Shown: one piece after another, positions 10,431-18,777 of the stretch | How the letters are laid out: every line of letters starts with the position of its first letter | Numbering within the stretch: position 1 is the first letter of the stretch | Source: Planococcus kocurii | Lineage (GTDB): Bacteria; Bacillota; Bacilli; Bacillales_A; Planococcaceae | Direction: 5' to 3' | DNA: 64,000 bases | Assembly (NCBI RefSeq): GCF_001465835.2 | Contig: NZ_CP013661.2 | Coordinates: forward strand, 1,054,001-1,118,000 | The notes under the pieces: model-generated | Database searches by the model: none | Told to the model about the DNA's origin: nothing | Seen by the model: only the letters and a program-made list of their open reading frames with translations | Program-made: the position numbers and the translations under genes

Positions 10431-11423
10431 ATGAAACTAAGTGTCTTAGACCAAGTGCCTGTTACGACTGGAAACACAGCCGCAGCAGCGATGCAAAATG
10501 CGGTGGAACTTGCGGTTCTTGCCGACACGTTGGGCTACAGCCGGATGTGGATGGCTGAGCATCATGGCTCTAGCGCATTTTCCAGCTCCGCACCCGAAGT
10601 CACGGCCGCATACTTAAGTGCCAAAACAACAAACATTCGCATCGGTACAGGCGGTGTGATGATGATGCATTATTCGCCGTTAAAACTGGCAGAAGTCTTT
10701 AAAACATTGGCTGCCCTTGCGCCAGGCCGTATCGATTTTGGCGTTGGCCGCGCACCCGGTGGTGACCATAGCGCCATTTACGCGTTGGCTCAAGGACGCC
10801 GCCCGATGACTGACGACATGTACGGAAAATTCGACACGGCATTAAAACTGATCAATGACGAAGTACCGGAAGAGACGATGTACACTAAAACCATCGCGGC
10901 TCCGACACATATTCAGTTGCCAGAAGCGTGGCTACTCGGTTCAAGTGGCAATAGTGCATTAGAAGCAGGACGTATGGGCGTCGGCTATTCATTTGCCCAG
11001 TTTTTCAATGGCGGCATGACGAAAGATATTTTAGCATCTTACCGTGCAAATTTTAGACCGTCAGCGTTTATGGACAAACCCGAAATTTCGGTATCGTATT
11101 TAGTGACAACAGCTGAAACGACCGAAGAAGCAGAATACGAAGCATTGCCACAAGACATTTCACGCCTGATGTTGATGAAAGGTCGGATTATGCCTCTTAT
11201 GACACCCGAAGAGGCACAAAATTCCGCGTTAACTGAAATGGACCGCATGCAGATCAAGGAAAGCCGCAGCATCCATTTAGTCGGTTCCGCCAAAGACGTC
11301 GCCGATCAATTGCAGCGCGAGCAAATGGAATATGGTTTTGAAGAAGCCATGATCTGCAGCATTCCGCATTCTCAAGAAAAACGATTGGCTGTTTACCAAC
11401 TACTGGCAGAGCAATTACTGTAA
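10431..11423 (+). CDS. LLM-class flavin-dependent oxidoreductase (luciferase-like)
   Basis: A luciferase-like monooxygenase-fold protein of the small MsnO8-type group: it opens with LSVLDQVPV, has MAEHHG around residue 45, the RIGTGGVMMMHYSPLKLAE block and LAPGRIDFGVGRAPGG. Members use reduced flavin, usually FMNH2, to oxidise small molecules; the substrate here is unknown. The start is fixed by a GAAAGGGAG ribosome site. The gene is monocistronic, bounded by a strong terminator. Confidence 0.85.
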   Translation: MKLSVLDQVPVTTGNTAAAAMQNAVELAVLADTLGYSRMWMAEHHGSSAFSSSAPEVTAAYLSAKTTNIRIGTGGVMMMHYSPLKLAEVFKTLAALAPGRIDFGVGRAPGGDHSAIYALAQGRRPMTDDMYGKFDTALKLINDEVPEETMYTKTIAAPTHIQLPEAWLLGSSGNSALEAGRMGVGYSFAQFFNGGMTKDILASYRANFRPSAFMDKPEISVSYLVTTAETTEEAEYEALPQDISRLMLMKGRIMPLMTPEEAQNSALTEMDRMQIKESRSIHLVGSAKDVADQLQREQMEYGFEEAMICSIPHSQEKRLAVYQLLAEQLL

Positions 11424-11451
11424 CGGATCCATTTAATAAATAAACAAAGGA

Positions 11452-11496
11452 AAGCCGGACCGGTTACCTCTTCAGGTCAACCGGTCCGGCTTTTTT
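11452..11496 (+). terminator. Rho-independent terminator
   Basis: Perfect 13-bp stem AGCCGGACCGGTT / AACCGGTCCGGCT followed by TTTTTT, just after the monooxygenase stop. The A-run on the other side is short, so it mainly serves the plus strand. Confidence 0.93.
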
Positions 11497-11545
11497 CACT
11501 GCGTGATTGCTTCTACTGAATCTTCCCTAACTCATCTAACAACGT

Positions 11546-12244
11546 CTACCTTTTTCTCAACCACTTTTTCAATCGACGCATTAGCGGCAATTTTAGCAGT
11601 TCGATTTTCACATTGCGCGCACGAATCACCGTCTCAATCATCGGGGAGTCAAACAATGTATGAAGTTCGAAGCCATCATCCGTTTTGTAAATTTCATCAT
11701 ACAACCACCATGCCCCTTTAAAATCTAACGGAATATCCGAATAAGTGACCTCTTCAAAAGTGACACGGATATCGGTGAAATAATGGAAACCTCCACTGCA
11801 GTCGAGCGTCAGGACAAGCTGATCTTCAGACGGTTTTTCAACAGAAAGAACGACGGCATCATGCAGGCCATTCTCCATCAGTTCGACTGCAGCTGGCGGG
11901 AGCTCCGCTTTGATCGATTCGAAATGTTGCTTATACCGGTTATCAAGCTCCTCCATACGCCGCTCGTAGTTCCGCTCCCACCGATTAACGAGTGTGCGCA
12001 GTTCTGGAGTCGGGTATTCTGTCACTAGTGTACCGTCATGGATATATGGATAAAACGTCTCCGGTAAGTAGCGCAGCAAACTTTCCCGCATATCGGCCAG
12101 ATTGCGCAAGTTCAATTCCCGTAAATCCTTTCCTTCCTTACGGTAATATTCCACCTCTTCTTCCCAATCCTTTTCCGAGTCATGCAATACAAGAAAACCC
12201 GAAACCTGCATTTCGTCATACCAATCCTTCGTGAAGTATTTCAT
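11546..12244 (-). CDS. DUF4085 family protein
   Basis: 232 residues, acidic and rich in aromatic residues, starting MKYFTKDWYDEMQ, with a C-terminal half (LDCSGGFHYFTDIRVTFEEV, GAWWLYDEIY, GFELHTLFDSP) that fits the DUF4085 family of Bacillales. No catalytic motif or membrane segment is evident; the function is unknown. The start has an AGGAGG ribosome site. It is convergent with the monooxygenase gene and appears monocistronic. Confidence 0.75.
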   Translation of the reverse strand: MKYFTKDWYDEMQVSGFLVLHDSEKDWEEEVEYYRKEGKDLRELNLRNLADMRESLLRYLPETFYPYIHDGTLVTEYPTPELRTLVNRWERNYERRMEELDNRYKQHFESIKAELPPAAVELMENGLHDAVVLSVEKPSEDQLVLTLDCSGGFHYFTDIRVTFEEVTYSDIPLDFKGAWWLYDEIYKTDDGFELHTLFDSPMIETVIRARNVKIELLKLPLMRRLKKWLRKR

Positions 12245-12431
12245 TTGATAAACCTCCTAAGTGTTCCGCTTTCTTTAGAGCGACAAAAATTCCAATCAAC
12301 TTATTTAATCGAAAAGATTAATAAGTCAGGGGTAGCGTTGTATATCTTATAAACGGTAATGCGGTGTCAAAATCGGCTAGAATGCGTTAATATCATTAGT
12401 TAATTATTAGGGGGAAAAAACATCTGAATGA

Positions 12432-12455
12432 TATAATAGTTAAAAAGGAGTGAGT
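12432..12455 (+). promoter_or_regulatory. TATAAT -10 box and AAGGAG ribosome site of the GTPase gene
   Basis: A perfect TATAAT (12432-12437) lies only 21 bp before the ATG, with AAAAAGGAG between. If used, the mRNA would begin close to the Shine-Dalgarno sequence, leaving almost no leader. Confidence 0.5.
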
Positions 12456-12458
12456 TGA

Positions 12459-13463
12459 ATGGTTTCAGGTTTTGAGAACTTCGATAATGTTTTTGAGGAT
12501 ATTTTCAAGCAAAAAAGTGATGAAATTAATGAGCAATTAACTCGCAAGTTGATAATTTCAATGGTAGGTGATGTTAACTGTGGTAAGTCTTCGACAATCA
12601 ATAGGCTCATGAAGGAAGACATTGTAAGTGTTGGTGCTAAGCCCGGTGAAACAAAAGAAATTAAAGAGATTGCTTACAGAGAGAATATTATTTTTGTTGA
12701 CACTCCAGGTCTAGACGATGTTATTAAGACTAATTCGGATATCACTCTAAAGTATTATAAAAACTCTGATGTCATTCTGTTTTTCTTAAATGCTGCTGGA
12801 ACTGTTCTTTCTGAAAGTGAACTTAAAAACTTAAAAGAAATTGAAAAAGTGAATCAAGACATTATCATTGTTTTAAATAAAATTGATGCGGCTGACGAAA
12901 TTCCAGAACTTATTAAATATATACAAGACCATACTGATTACAACTATCCAGTCGCCCCTATCTCCTCAAGAACGGGTGAGAACATCTCCTTCCTTCAAAA
13001 TAAATTGATGGATGTTCTCGAAAAAAAATCTAAAGATATTTTACTGGCCACAAATTTAAAGGACAAGGCCTCAATCGCAAATCGGTGGATAATAGGCGCA
13101 GGCGGATCTTCGGCCGCGGTTGGGGCTCTTCCAATTCCAGGATCTGATTTTGTTCCTCTTATCTCCATTCAAGTAGGACTAATCATAAAGTTGTCTACTC
13201 TCTACAATAAACCAGTATCGAAAGAAAACGCTAAGGAATTAATTATCGCTACTGTTATAGGAAACATCGGTAAAACAGTATTCCGGCAAATTGTAAAAGT
13301 GATTCCAGGTGCTGGTTCTGTTATAGGTGCCAGTGTCGCCGGAGCCACTACTGTGGCACTTGGATATGCCATTAAGTATATGCATGAAAATGATATCGAA
13401 TTAAATGCAGATCAATTAAAATCTGTATACGAAATGTTTTTAAGTCAACAAAAAAAAGCTTAA
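12459..13463 (+). CDS. Era/EngA-like GTPase with hydrophobic DUF697-type C-terminus
   Basis: The N-terminal G domain has G1 GDVNCGKSS (37-45), G3 DTPG (81-84), G4 NKID (140-143) and a G5-like APISSRTGENI. The C-terminal ~130 residues contain glycine-rich hydrophobic segments (GAGGSSAAVGALPIPGSDFVP and GAGSVIGASVAGATTVALGYA) like DUF697/YcjF-type membrane-associating domains. Such proteins are thought to couple GTP hydrolysis to membrane or stress functions; the client is unknown. The gene stands alone, is AT-richer than its neighbours and ends before a terminator, which fits acquisition as a single unit. Confidence 0.8.
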   Translation: MVSGFENFDNVFEDIFKQKSDEINEQLTRKLIISMVGDVNCGKSSTINRLMKEDIVSVGAKPGETKEIKEIAYRENIIFVDTPGLDDVIKTNSDITLKYYKNSDVILFFLNAAGTVLSESELKNLKEIEKVNQDIIIVLNKIDAADEIPELIKYIQDHTDYNYPVAPISSRTGENISFLQNKLMDVLEKKSKDILLATNLKDKASIANRWIIGAGGSSAAVGALPIPGSDFVPLISIQVGLIIKLSTLYNKPVSKENAKELIIATVIGNIGKTVFRQIVKVIPGAGSVIGASVAGATTVALGYAIKYMHENDIELNADQLKSVYEMFLSQQKKA

Positions 13464-13554
13464 CATCTTCAAAATCCCTGTAACACTAGTAAGATTTATA
13501 TTATTATCCTACCCTTTCATGATATTAAAACTGTATGTATTATCGCAAACACAT

Positions 13555-13613
13555 AAAAAATGCATGACGATGAGCCAGTCCAGAAATGGGTGGCATTCCT
13601 CATGCATTTTTTT
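13555..13613. terminator. Bidirectional terminator
   Basis: AAAAAATGCATGA ... TCATGCATTTTTTT flank a 33-base loop downstream of the GTPase gene. A-run and T-run on both sides allow function on either strand. Confidence 0.75.
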
Positions 13614-13837
13614 AGCTAAAATTGTGTTTGACATAACTAAGCAGTTCACTGCTTTGTCCAAGAATTATACTCTTTTCAAAGTTTTTCTTTCAACTGCTAA
13701 AACGGTTCCCCTGTGTGCGAAACCGTTATCTCGGCAGTCACTGCCTCAAAATCAAACAGAAATATTCTCCTTTACCTTTTCTGTTTCCATCAGCCTCCAG
13801 GTTCTTCCTATGAACAACTCAAGTATGCATTTTTCTT

Positions 13838-13935
13838 CCGAGGGAACGACACAATTCTTGATAACTCAACTTCTGAAACATATCCATCAATTCGAGAGTA
13901 TGACATATCAACTTATACAGAAAAACCTTTTACTA
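13838..13935 (+). repeat. R1-like repeat, strongly degenerate
   Basis: The left end CTTCCGAGGGAACGACACAATT resembles the R1 left end (compare the 24168 copy) and CTTATACAG appears later, but the inner stem and the right end are not recognisable. Confidence 0.35.
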
Positions 13936-14030
13936 CGGATTCTGATAGAGCTAACTCGGAGAAATAATTTTAATGCAAACTGTGCTTTTGGTCATTTTTT
14001 CTTATTACTCGTATGCAAAAGACTGATTTT

Positions 14031-14039
14031 TGCTACAAT
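14031..14039 (+). promoter_or_regulatory. Extended -10 promoter of the DUF6904 gene
   Basis: TGCTACAAT, an extended -10 element (TGn plus TACAAT), sits 28 bp before the chosen start, followed by CAAAGGAGA. Confidence 0.55.
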
Positions 14040-14066
14040 GGAGAAAAACCTCAAAGGAGACTTCAC

Positions 14067-14798
14067 ATGCTGCAAATCAACAATACCCCACATTACGCCG
14101 GTGTTACCGTTGCTGGCGACTACCAGGATCTTGACGAATTATACGAAGCGCTGCATCTAATCGTTGGTGAAGAAGGTGAACTGCCTGCATACGACTCTGT
14201 CCGGATTCGGGTGCTTGGTGTCTGTTACGATATCCGTCACGCGATGATGGGCGGCCGCGGTGCAACTGCTGTGCCCAATGGCTTCGATAAAGAACGGGCT
14301 CGCTACATGCCAATTATCGGCCCTGACACCAATATCTACCTAACCTTTGAAGTCATGTGGCCGGAATTACTGTTCGTTTCCTTTTCACTCAATGATTTTA
14401 TTGAACTCTATGAAAAGCGTAGCAACACGCACCCCTGGGACCCGACCATCATTGCCGTCCGTAAATTTCAAGGGGCCGTTGCGCGTTGCTTGCAAGAAAC
14501 CTTATCCGAATTAAAATATGGCCACCTCAAAAAGTATATCCGCCCTTATATGAACTATACGTACGGCCTTTACCACAACTATGCGACTCAATACGTCGAT
14601 CACTTGAATATCAAGTTTTTGAAAATGAAGCCAGAAAGACGCCTGGCCAACATCAGCATTATGGCAAAGCGTCTCGGTGAACTGGACCATCTCTATATAG
14701 ATGCAAGAGCAGGGATTATGGATGCCGCCCGCGACTTGAATGTGCCTGAATCGGAAATCCGATTTAACGAAGAGTATCCGGAAGATTTTGAGTGGTGA
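14067..14798 (+). CDS. DUF6904 family protein
   Basis: The start chosen is the ATG behind CAAAGGAGACTTCAC, giving MLQINNTPHYAGVTV; an upstream in-frame ATG lacks a ribosome site. The 243-residue soluble protein has the block VRIRVLGVCYDIRHAMMGGRG and FNDF/LYEKRS-like helices matching my recollection of DUF6904 from Bacillales. There are no transmembrane segments and no known catalytic motif. The function is unknown. It is monocistronic, convergent with the next gene. Confidence 0.65.
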   Translation: MLQINNTPHYAGVTVAGDYQDLDELYEALHLIVGEEGELPAYDSVRIRVLGVCYDIRHAMMGGRGATAVPNGFDKERARYMPIIGPDTNIYLTFEVMWPELLFVSFSLNDFIELYEKRSNTHPWDPTIIAVRKFQGAVARCLQETLSELKYGHLKKYIRPYMNYTYGLYHNYATQYVDHLNIKFLKMKPERRLANISIMAKRLGELDHLYIDARAGIMDAARDLNVPESEIRFNEEYPEDFEW

Positions 14799-14876
14799 GA
14801 CGGCTGTCGCTTTATATGACGAAGTCTTTTCGAAGATATGCAGTATTGTTTGTGCTGTTCCCAGCAGTTCCCATAC

Positions 14877-14951
14877 ATTCCCTGTGCACCGCACAGTTCA
14901 TTGTAGTGTATGAACCGTTTAGAATGGTTTCTTTTTCTAGGACAGGACATT
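14877..14951 (+). repeat. R1 repeat with internal deletion
   Basis: An R1 left end (TTCCCTGTGCACCGCACAGTT) is joined directly to an R1 right half (ATTGTAGTGTATGAACCGTTTAGAATGG). The central hairpin is missing. Same orientation as the other copies. Confidence 0.65.
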
Positions 14952-14971
14952 AACTGACTATATAGCCAAAC

Positions 14972-15005
14972 AAAAAGAACCTTGAGGTTGTCAAGGTTCT
15001 TTTTG
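14972..15005. terminator. Bidirectional terminator between convergent genes
   Basis: AAAAAGAACCTTG / CAAGGTTCTTTTT with a GAGGTTGT-type loop lies between the stops of the DUF6904 gene and the small minus-strand gene. Confidence 0.9.
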
Positions 15006-15028
15006 CAATTATATATTAAGCATTTAAT

Positions 15029-15337
15029 TTATATTGCTCTGTCATACATGCCGTTCTCAGTTGTTAACTCATTCAATTCGGCAATAACAACCTTAGGGGT
15101 GGAAGGGTCAAATACTGTAGAAATATAGCTAACTGTAAAAGTATAGGTAGCTTTTATACGGAAGTTTTGATATTCAGGTGAATTTTCTGTGGTCATCCAA
15201 TAAAGGACATTGCCATCTTTATCCACCAAAGCGACTACGCGGTGTTCATCATTTTTAAAGCACGACAAAAGCTTAAGATCCCTCGTATATTTCTTCCCTT
15301 TTTCAAATCCGTTCACGTCTTTGATCGCAAGCACCAT
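15029..15337 (-). CDS. Small hypothetical protein, 102 residues
   Basis: The start chosen is the ATG behind AATGAGGTGTATTTCG, giving MVLAIKDVNGFEKGKKYTRD; an upstream in-frame ATG adds five residues without a better ribosome site. The predicted fold is mostly beta (KLLSCFKNDEHRVVALVDKDGNVLYW, FRIKATYTFTVSYIS), like small OB or immunity-type domains. I do not recognise the family. Monocistronic between a terminator and the TerD gene. Confidence 0.6.
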   Translation of the reverse strand: MVLAIKDVNGFEKGKKYTRDLKLLSCFKNDEHRVVALVDKDGNVLYWMTTENSPEYQNFRIKATYTFTVSYISTVFDPSTPKVVIAELNELTTENGMYDRAI

Positions 15338-15570
15338 CGAAATACACCTCATTCCATAGTGGTATGCATTTAATATAACAGAACTTATGTTCGATTACTA
15401 GTCAGAAATTTAAAAAGTGTGAATATTTCGTATTTTTAAGATCGAAGAGTTAATTTAAATTAACTCTTTTACTTTTTCGCATGCTTAATAGTCGACAAAA
15501 TGAGTAGGCGTATAAATAAAAAACTGCTTCTGTCACCGGTTCCCTCATCTCCATTCAAAAATCAGTTCCA

Positions 15571-16815
15571 CTACTTCGATCCGGCACTCCAGTTCATTCC
15601 CCACTTAAACGCTCTATCCATTTCCTTATGGCCATTAAAGTATTCGACTACTTTTTTTACGCTCATCGTTTCATTGTTCACATTTTCGAGAAGCGCGATC
15701 GCACACATTCTCTTGCCTTTTCGGTGTTCATCGAGACGAACCTCAATGTCCGGTCCGCTTTGCTGTTTCATCGTCACAACGCCATCCACTTCTGACCAAT
15801 TCGCTGCGCCTTCGTAGATGAACGCATAGACAAGAAGTCTTTTGAATTTAGTAATTTTATTGCCATTGATTCGTAGATTCTCGCCGCCTTTTATGGCCCC
15901 TGTCCGATCATCCTGGTCCAGTGCAATATATGGTTCGCTACTTAAGTTCCCAAAACTATTTCCAAGAGCCTGAACAGTTCCTTTATAGCCATCTTCCAGT
16001 TCAAAGAGGCAGCCCAGATCCAAATCGACAGAAGAGCCTGCGCCTAGGACTGAAGACAAAAATCCTTTGGCTGTTTTCTGATTCCAATTTAAATTCACAA
16101 GGATTTCTCCAAGTGGGGCATTCGTTTTGTTTAAATTGATTTTATCTCCGGTCTTTTTCAGTTCTACTTTCGTAAGATTAATCGAAGCAGTTGCTGGCTG
16201 TTTTGCTGGCTCTACTTGCGTTGGTGCTTTTTGAAAGAAATCGAGACTCGTCTGCAAGTGATAGCTTTTGCATAGCTCAGCTAGTCCGTCACTAGAACTT
16301 TGTCCAATAGCAGCAAACTTCCATTCCCTGTTATGCAAATAGATTTCACCCGCAATGATGCCTGTCCCGGTTAAAGAATCTTTTCCTAATTCGTACCTAT
16401 GTAATTGTTGTCCATTTTCGGCATTGTCGATTTGAACGTAAGCGTTTGCCACTTGGCCGAAGTCCTGCTTTTTGGATTCTCCATCATACACATGGATTGC
16501 TAAGACAACTTTTTTAATACCAGAAGAAATGGTCTTTAAATCAATAAGGATCTCCTCGTCATCCCCGGCACCTTCACCTGTACGATTATCCTTAGTTAAT
16601 TGAACTGCACCATCCACACTTTTTAAGTTATTGTAAAAAACAAGGCCTTCTTTCCCTGCAAGCTCCCCTGCCTCATTGACCATCAATGCAGAAACGTCTA
16701 AATCAAAGTGGCGACCATTGCTACCAGTATCCCAACCAAGTCCCACCTTAATTTTTGTCAGTGCAGGATTCGTTTTTGTTAAATCCACCTTTTGCCCTTT
16801 TACTAAAACTACCAT
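15571..16815 (-). CDS. Double TerD-domain stress protein
   Basis: Two consecutive TerD-like domains. The first, residues ~3-185, is complete: LVKGQKVDLTKTNP, GLGWDTGSNGRHFDLDVSALM, GLVFYNNLKSVDG, DNRTGEGAGDDE (the acidic calcium-binding region) and GEIYLHNREWKFAAIGQ. The second, ~210-400, is more divergent: LVNLNWN, DLDLGCLFEL, ALDQDDRTGAIKGGENLRING. The 414-residue tandem is TerA/TerD-like. TerD proteins bind calcium and are linked to tellurite and general stress; the role is not proven. There are no other ter genes nearby. The start has an AAAGGAGGAAT ribosome site. Confidence 0.85.
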   Translation of the reverse strand: MVVLVKGQKVDLTKTNPALTKIKVGLGWDTGSNGRHFDLDVSALMVNEAGELAGKEGLVFYNNLKSVDGAVQLTKDNRTGEGAGDDEEILIDLKTISSGIKKVVLAIHVYDGESKKQDFGQVANAYVQIDNAENGQQLHRYELGKDSLTGTGIIAGEIYLHNREWKFAAIGQSSSDGLAELCKSYHLQTSLDFFQKAPTQVEPAKQPATASINLTKVELKKTGDKINLNKTNAPLGEILVNLNWNQKTAKGFLSSVLGAGSSVDLDLGCLFELEDGYKGTVQALGNSFGNLSSEPYIALDQDDRTGAIKGGENLRINGNKITKFKRLLVYAFIYEGAANWSEVDGVVTMKQQSGPDIEVRLDEHRKGKRMCAIALLENVNNETMSVKKVVEYFNGHKEMDRAFKWGMNWSAGSK

Positions 16816-17148
16816 TAAGATTCCTCCTTTTAGTTACTTAAATCTATTCCCTAATTTCACTATAATACATGTTGGATTTTGTTTACAGAATTTTGAAAAG
16901 TAATTTACCGGAAACAATACCATTAACAAAATATATACAGCTATTTCCGCATTTAAATCATCCATTATCATGAATTGTTAAAGTTGTTTTTCCACAGAGA
17001 CAAACTTCAATAATGTTAATACCTGCACAGGCAACAAAAAAGAAGCAGGCAATCATGAATTTCCACGATTGCCGGCTTCTTTAATATGGTCGTGCGCCTT
17101 AAGTTAACGACATTGACATAAGGTGCACTGCTTTTAGAAAATCATAAC
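16816..17148. other. Intergenic promoter region and terminator
   Basis: Holds the TerD gene promoter (AT-rich, no clear consensus box) and the terminator of the sugar dehydrogenase gene at 17035-17083. Nothing else is recognised. Confidence 0.5.
17035..17083 (-). terminator. Rho-independent terminator of the sugar dehydrogenase gene
   Basis: On the minus strand AAAGAAGCcGGCAATC / GATTGCCtGCTTCTTTTTT with one internal mismatch and a T-run. It follows the lipoprotein gene stop. Confidence 0.88.
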
Positions 17149-18456
17149 TTATTCTCCTGCTGCAGACATCTTATAAACCTTACCGCCATCCGTGATGGCA
17201 ATAAGCGCGCCATCTTCTGTTACGAGAATGTCACGGAAACGTTCGCCTTCGTCAGTTAATAGACGTTCTTCTCCAACGATGGTGTCTCCTTCAATAACGA
17301 CACGGACAACATAGCTCGGCGCTAAACCACCGATAAACAAGTTGTTTTCCCACTCAGGAATGGCGTCGTTGTCATAGAATGCCATACCACTCGGTGCACT
17401 CGTTGGATCCCAATAATATCTTGGTTCAATAAAGCCTTGCGCCTCGTGTTCTGAAACACCATCATTGATCAATTCACCCGTGTACTCGATACCATAAGAA
17501 ACAATAGGCCAACCATAGTTATTACCGGGTTTAATAATATTCAGTTCATCCCCAGCTTGTGGACCGAATTCAACAATCCATAAGTCTCCTGTTGCAGGGT
17601 TGTAATCGATACCTTGAATATTACGGTGACCGTAGCTGTAAATACCATCAAGTGCTTTTTCATCTTCGACAAACGGATTCGACTCTACGGGTTCTCCGTC
17701 TTGAGTGATGTGAATGACTTTCCCTAAATAAGCATCCAAGTCTTGTGCACGATCGCGACTTTCGTCATCTGAACGCTCACCAGTCGTCAAGAATAGGTTG
17801 CCATCCTCATCAAAGATAATCCGTCCGCCGTAGTGTAAAGTACCTTCATATGCTGGTGTCGCTTGGAAGATGACTTCAAAATTTTCTAGTGAAGCTTCAT
17901 CTTCTGATAATACACCTTTACCGACAGCCGTTACCGTACCCCCTTCAACATCTTGAGCAAACGTCATAAAGACTAACCTTGTTTCGTCAAAATCAGGTGC
18001 AACCGCTACATCAAGTAAACCACCTTGATCTTCGTTATTTACTTCGGGTGTCCCTTTGATTGGATCTGAAACAGCGCCGTCTTCAAGGTTTACAATCAAA
18101 AGTTCTGCTGCATCTCTTTGGGTCACAAGTAAGCGATTGGGTTCAAACTCTACCATCCCCCAAGACACACCAAGCCCCTCAACAACCACTTCTGTCTCAA
18201 TTTCTGTTTCAGTTTTTACTGCAGGTGCTCGTGTTTGTTCTGGAAATGCCGGTTCAAACTCCGTAACTTTTGGTTGAGATTCTGCGCTTTCATTAGCACT
18301 TTCTTCAGTGCCCTCGTCAGCACTTTCTTCTGTTACAGCATCCGAGTCCTCAGTTGATTTTTCGTCTGCAGTATCATCATTGCCACAGGCTGCCAGAGTC
18401 AATACAGACATCAGCATTGCAGATAACATTAATTTTGACCACGAAACTTTCGTCAT
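17149..18456 (-). CDS. PQQ-type sugar dehydrogenase lipoprotein (YliI/GdhB-like)
   Basis: A lipoprotein signal (lipobox TLAAC) is followed by a long Asp/Glu/Ser/Thr linker and then a six-bladed glucose/sorbosone dehydrogenase beta-propeller: GLGVSWGMVEF, GGLLDVAVAPDF, HYGGRIIFDEDGNLFLTTGERSD (split here only for reference), YGHRNIQGIDY and EFGPQAGDELNI. Family members oxidise aldoses with pyrroloquinoline quinone on the outer face of the membrane. Whether this host makes PQQ cannot be seen. Start behind AGGAGGAAAAACG; monocistronic. Confidence 0.87.
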   Translation of the reverse strand: MTKVSWSKLMLSAMLMSVLTLAACGNDDTADEKSTEDSDAVTEESADEGTEESANESAESQPKVTEFEPAFPEQTRAPAVKTETEIETEVVVEGLGVSWGMVEFEPNRLLVTQRDAAELLIVNLEDGAVSDPIKGTPEVNNEDQGGLLDVAVAPDFDETRLVFMTFAQDVEGGTVTAVGKGVLSEDEASLENFEVIFQATPAYEGTLHYGGRIIFDEDGNLFLTTGERSDDESRDRAQDLDAYLGKVIHITQDGEPVESNPFVEDEKALDGIYSYGHRNIQGIDYNPATGDLWIVEFGPQAGDELNIIKPGNNYGWPIVSYGIEYTGELINDGVSEHEAQGFIEPRYYWDPTSAPSGMAFYDNDAIPEWENNLFIGGLAPSYVVRVVIEGDTIVGEERLLTDEGERFRDILVTEDGALIAITDGGKVYKMSAAGE

Positions 18457-18640
18457 CGTTTTTCCTCCTCTTTTTTAAAATTTTTTAACTGAGTAACTAT
18501 AAAATTCAGTTCTCAGAAATCAACTACCAGAAATTAGTTAAGAGGTGCCTATTCTAACTAAAAACTCCCTTATAAATGCACTTCTCCTTAAACCTACTCC
18601 TGCAAACCGATTTATCCAGCATAAACGAGTCATTTGCAGT
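18457..18640. other. Upstream region of the sugar dehydrogenase gene
   Basis: AT-rich promoter stretch. GTTCTCAGAAATCAACTACC and nearby sequence have no recognised operator. Confidence 0.4.
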
Positions 18641-18750
18641 GTGTTCCGCACAATTCTCACAAATTTATAGAGGGGAATAAAATCAAAAAGGTGCAGCAAT
18701 GTATAGTAAACAAATTGTCGTGTATTGTTTTCTGCACAGGAGCGCGATTT
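18641..18750 (+). repeat. R1 repeat, shortened copy
   Basis: Left GTTCCGCACAATTCTCAC, middle GGTGCAGCAATGTATAG, then AAATTGTCGTGTATTG and right GCACAGGAGCGCGATTT. The left arm of the inner stem is lost. The right end abuts the 3' end of the UvrA-like gene. Confidence 0.75.
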
Positions 18751-18777
18751 GATGACGCCTCACACAGAAAAATCTTT

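Larger units (their letters stand above)
13464..14030. other. Gene-poor region with terminator and worn repeat
   Basis: Between the GTPase and DUF6904 genes. It contains the terminator at 13555-13613 and a degenerate R1-like stretch near 13838-13935. An open frame crosses it but has no ribosome site or recognisable family, so no gene is called. Confidence 0.5.

Noticed and set aside
13519..14160. 213-residue plus-strand reading frame
   Set aside because: It crosses a terminator and an R1-like stretch, has no ribosome site, and overlaps the better-supported DUF6904 gene.
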